Positions 5,448 to 5,471 of a DNA stretch of 5,471 nt are shown one piece after another (position 1 is the first letter of the stretch; each line of letters opens with the position of its first letter). The translations under genes were made by a program, and so were the position numbers. This DNA is from CAZYWA01 sp964650975 [NCBI: uncultured bacterium]. GTDB lineage: Bacteria; JADJOY01. Location of the stretch: NCBI GenBank assembly GCA_964650975.1, contig CAZYWA010000536.1:1-5471 (forward strand), in the 5' to 3' direction. The notes under the pieces are model-generated. The model searched no databases. It was given only the letters and a program-made list of their open reading frames with translations, and was not told the DNA's origin.

Positions 5448-5471
5448 CCGTCGCGAGCGGGGCGGATGAGA

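Overview
This is a high-GC bacterial window. All recognisable genes are strongly GC-biased at third codon positions and several start at GTG. A lipobox and an exported c-type haem protein point to a diderm. The phylum cannot be fixed from the sequence; a soil or sediment lineage known mainly from metagenomes is only a guess.

Left part, minus strand (1-1829): a probable three-gene operon, read right to left. It holds an exported cytochrome P460-family haem protein (GTG start), then after a 60-base gap a zinc-dependent medium-chain alcohol dehydrogenase, then a RidA/YjgF-family protein. The RidA start overlaps the dehydrogenase stop by four bases (ATGA), and the gene runs off the left edge. All three are oxidative or detoxification-type enzymes, but no shared pathway can be read from the sequence.

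Middle (1830-2680): a hairpin lies ahead of the P460 gene. It is followed on the plus strand by a decayed metallo-beta-lactamase-fold gene of the flavodiiron-like HxExD type. Its N-terminus is missing and its homology jumps between reading frames three times, yet every predicted metal ligand survives. The last intact frame of this relic runs without a stop into the next gene, which makes a spurious 520-residue fusion frame.

Right part (2681-5471): a DUF4214-FkbM methyltransferase on the plus strand faces a GH99-like lipoprotein on the minus strand. They converge on a 194-base gap containing strong GC hairpins. Both belong to families linked to surface or extracellular polysaccharide, so this may be the edge of a glycan locus. 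The 5' end of the lipoprotein gene is unusual. No canonical start fits the signal peptide, a Shine-Dalgarno-like GAGGA lies in front of an ATC codon, and upstream is a pair of imperfect palindromic repeats about 50 bases apart with a compensated base-pair change. This leader is the least explained structure in the window. I found no mobile element, CRISPR array, tRNA or rRNA.
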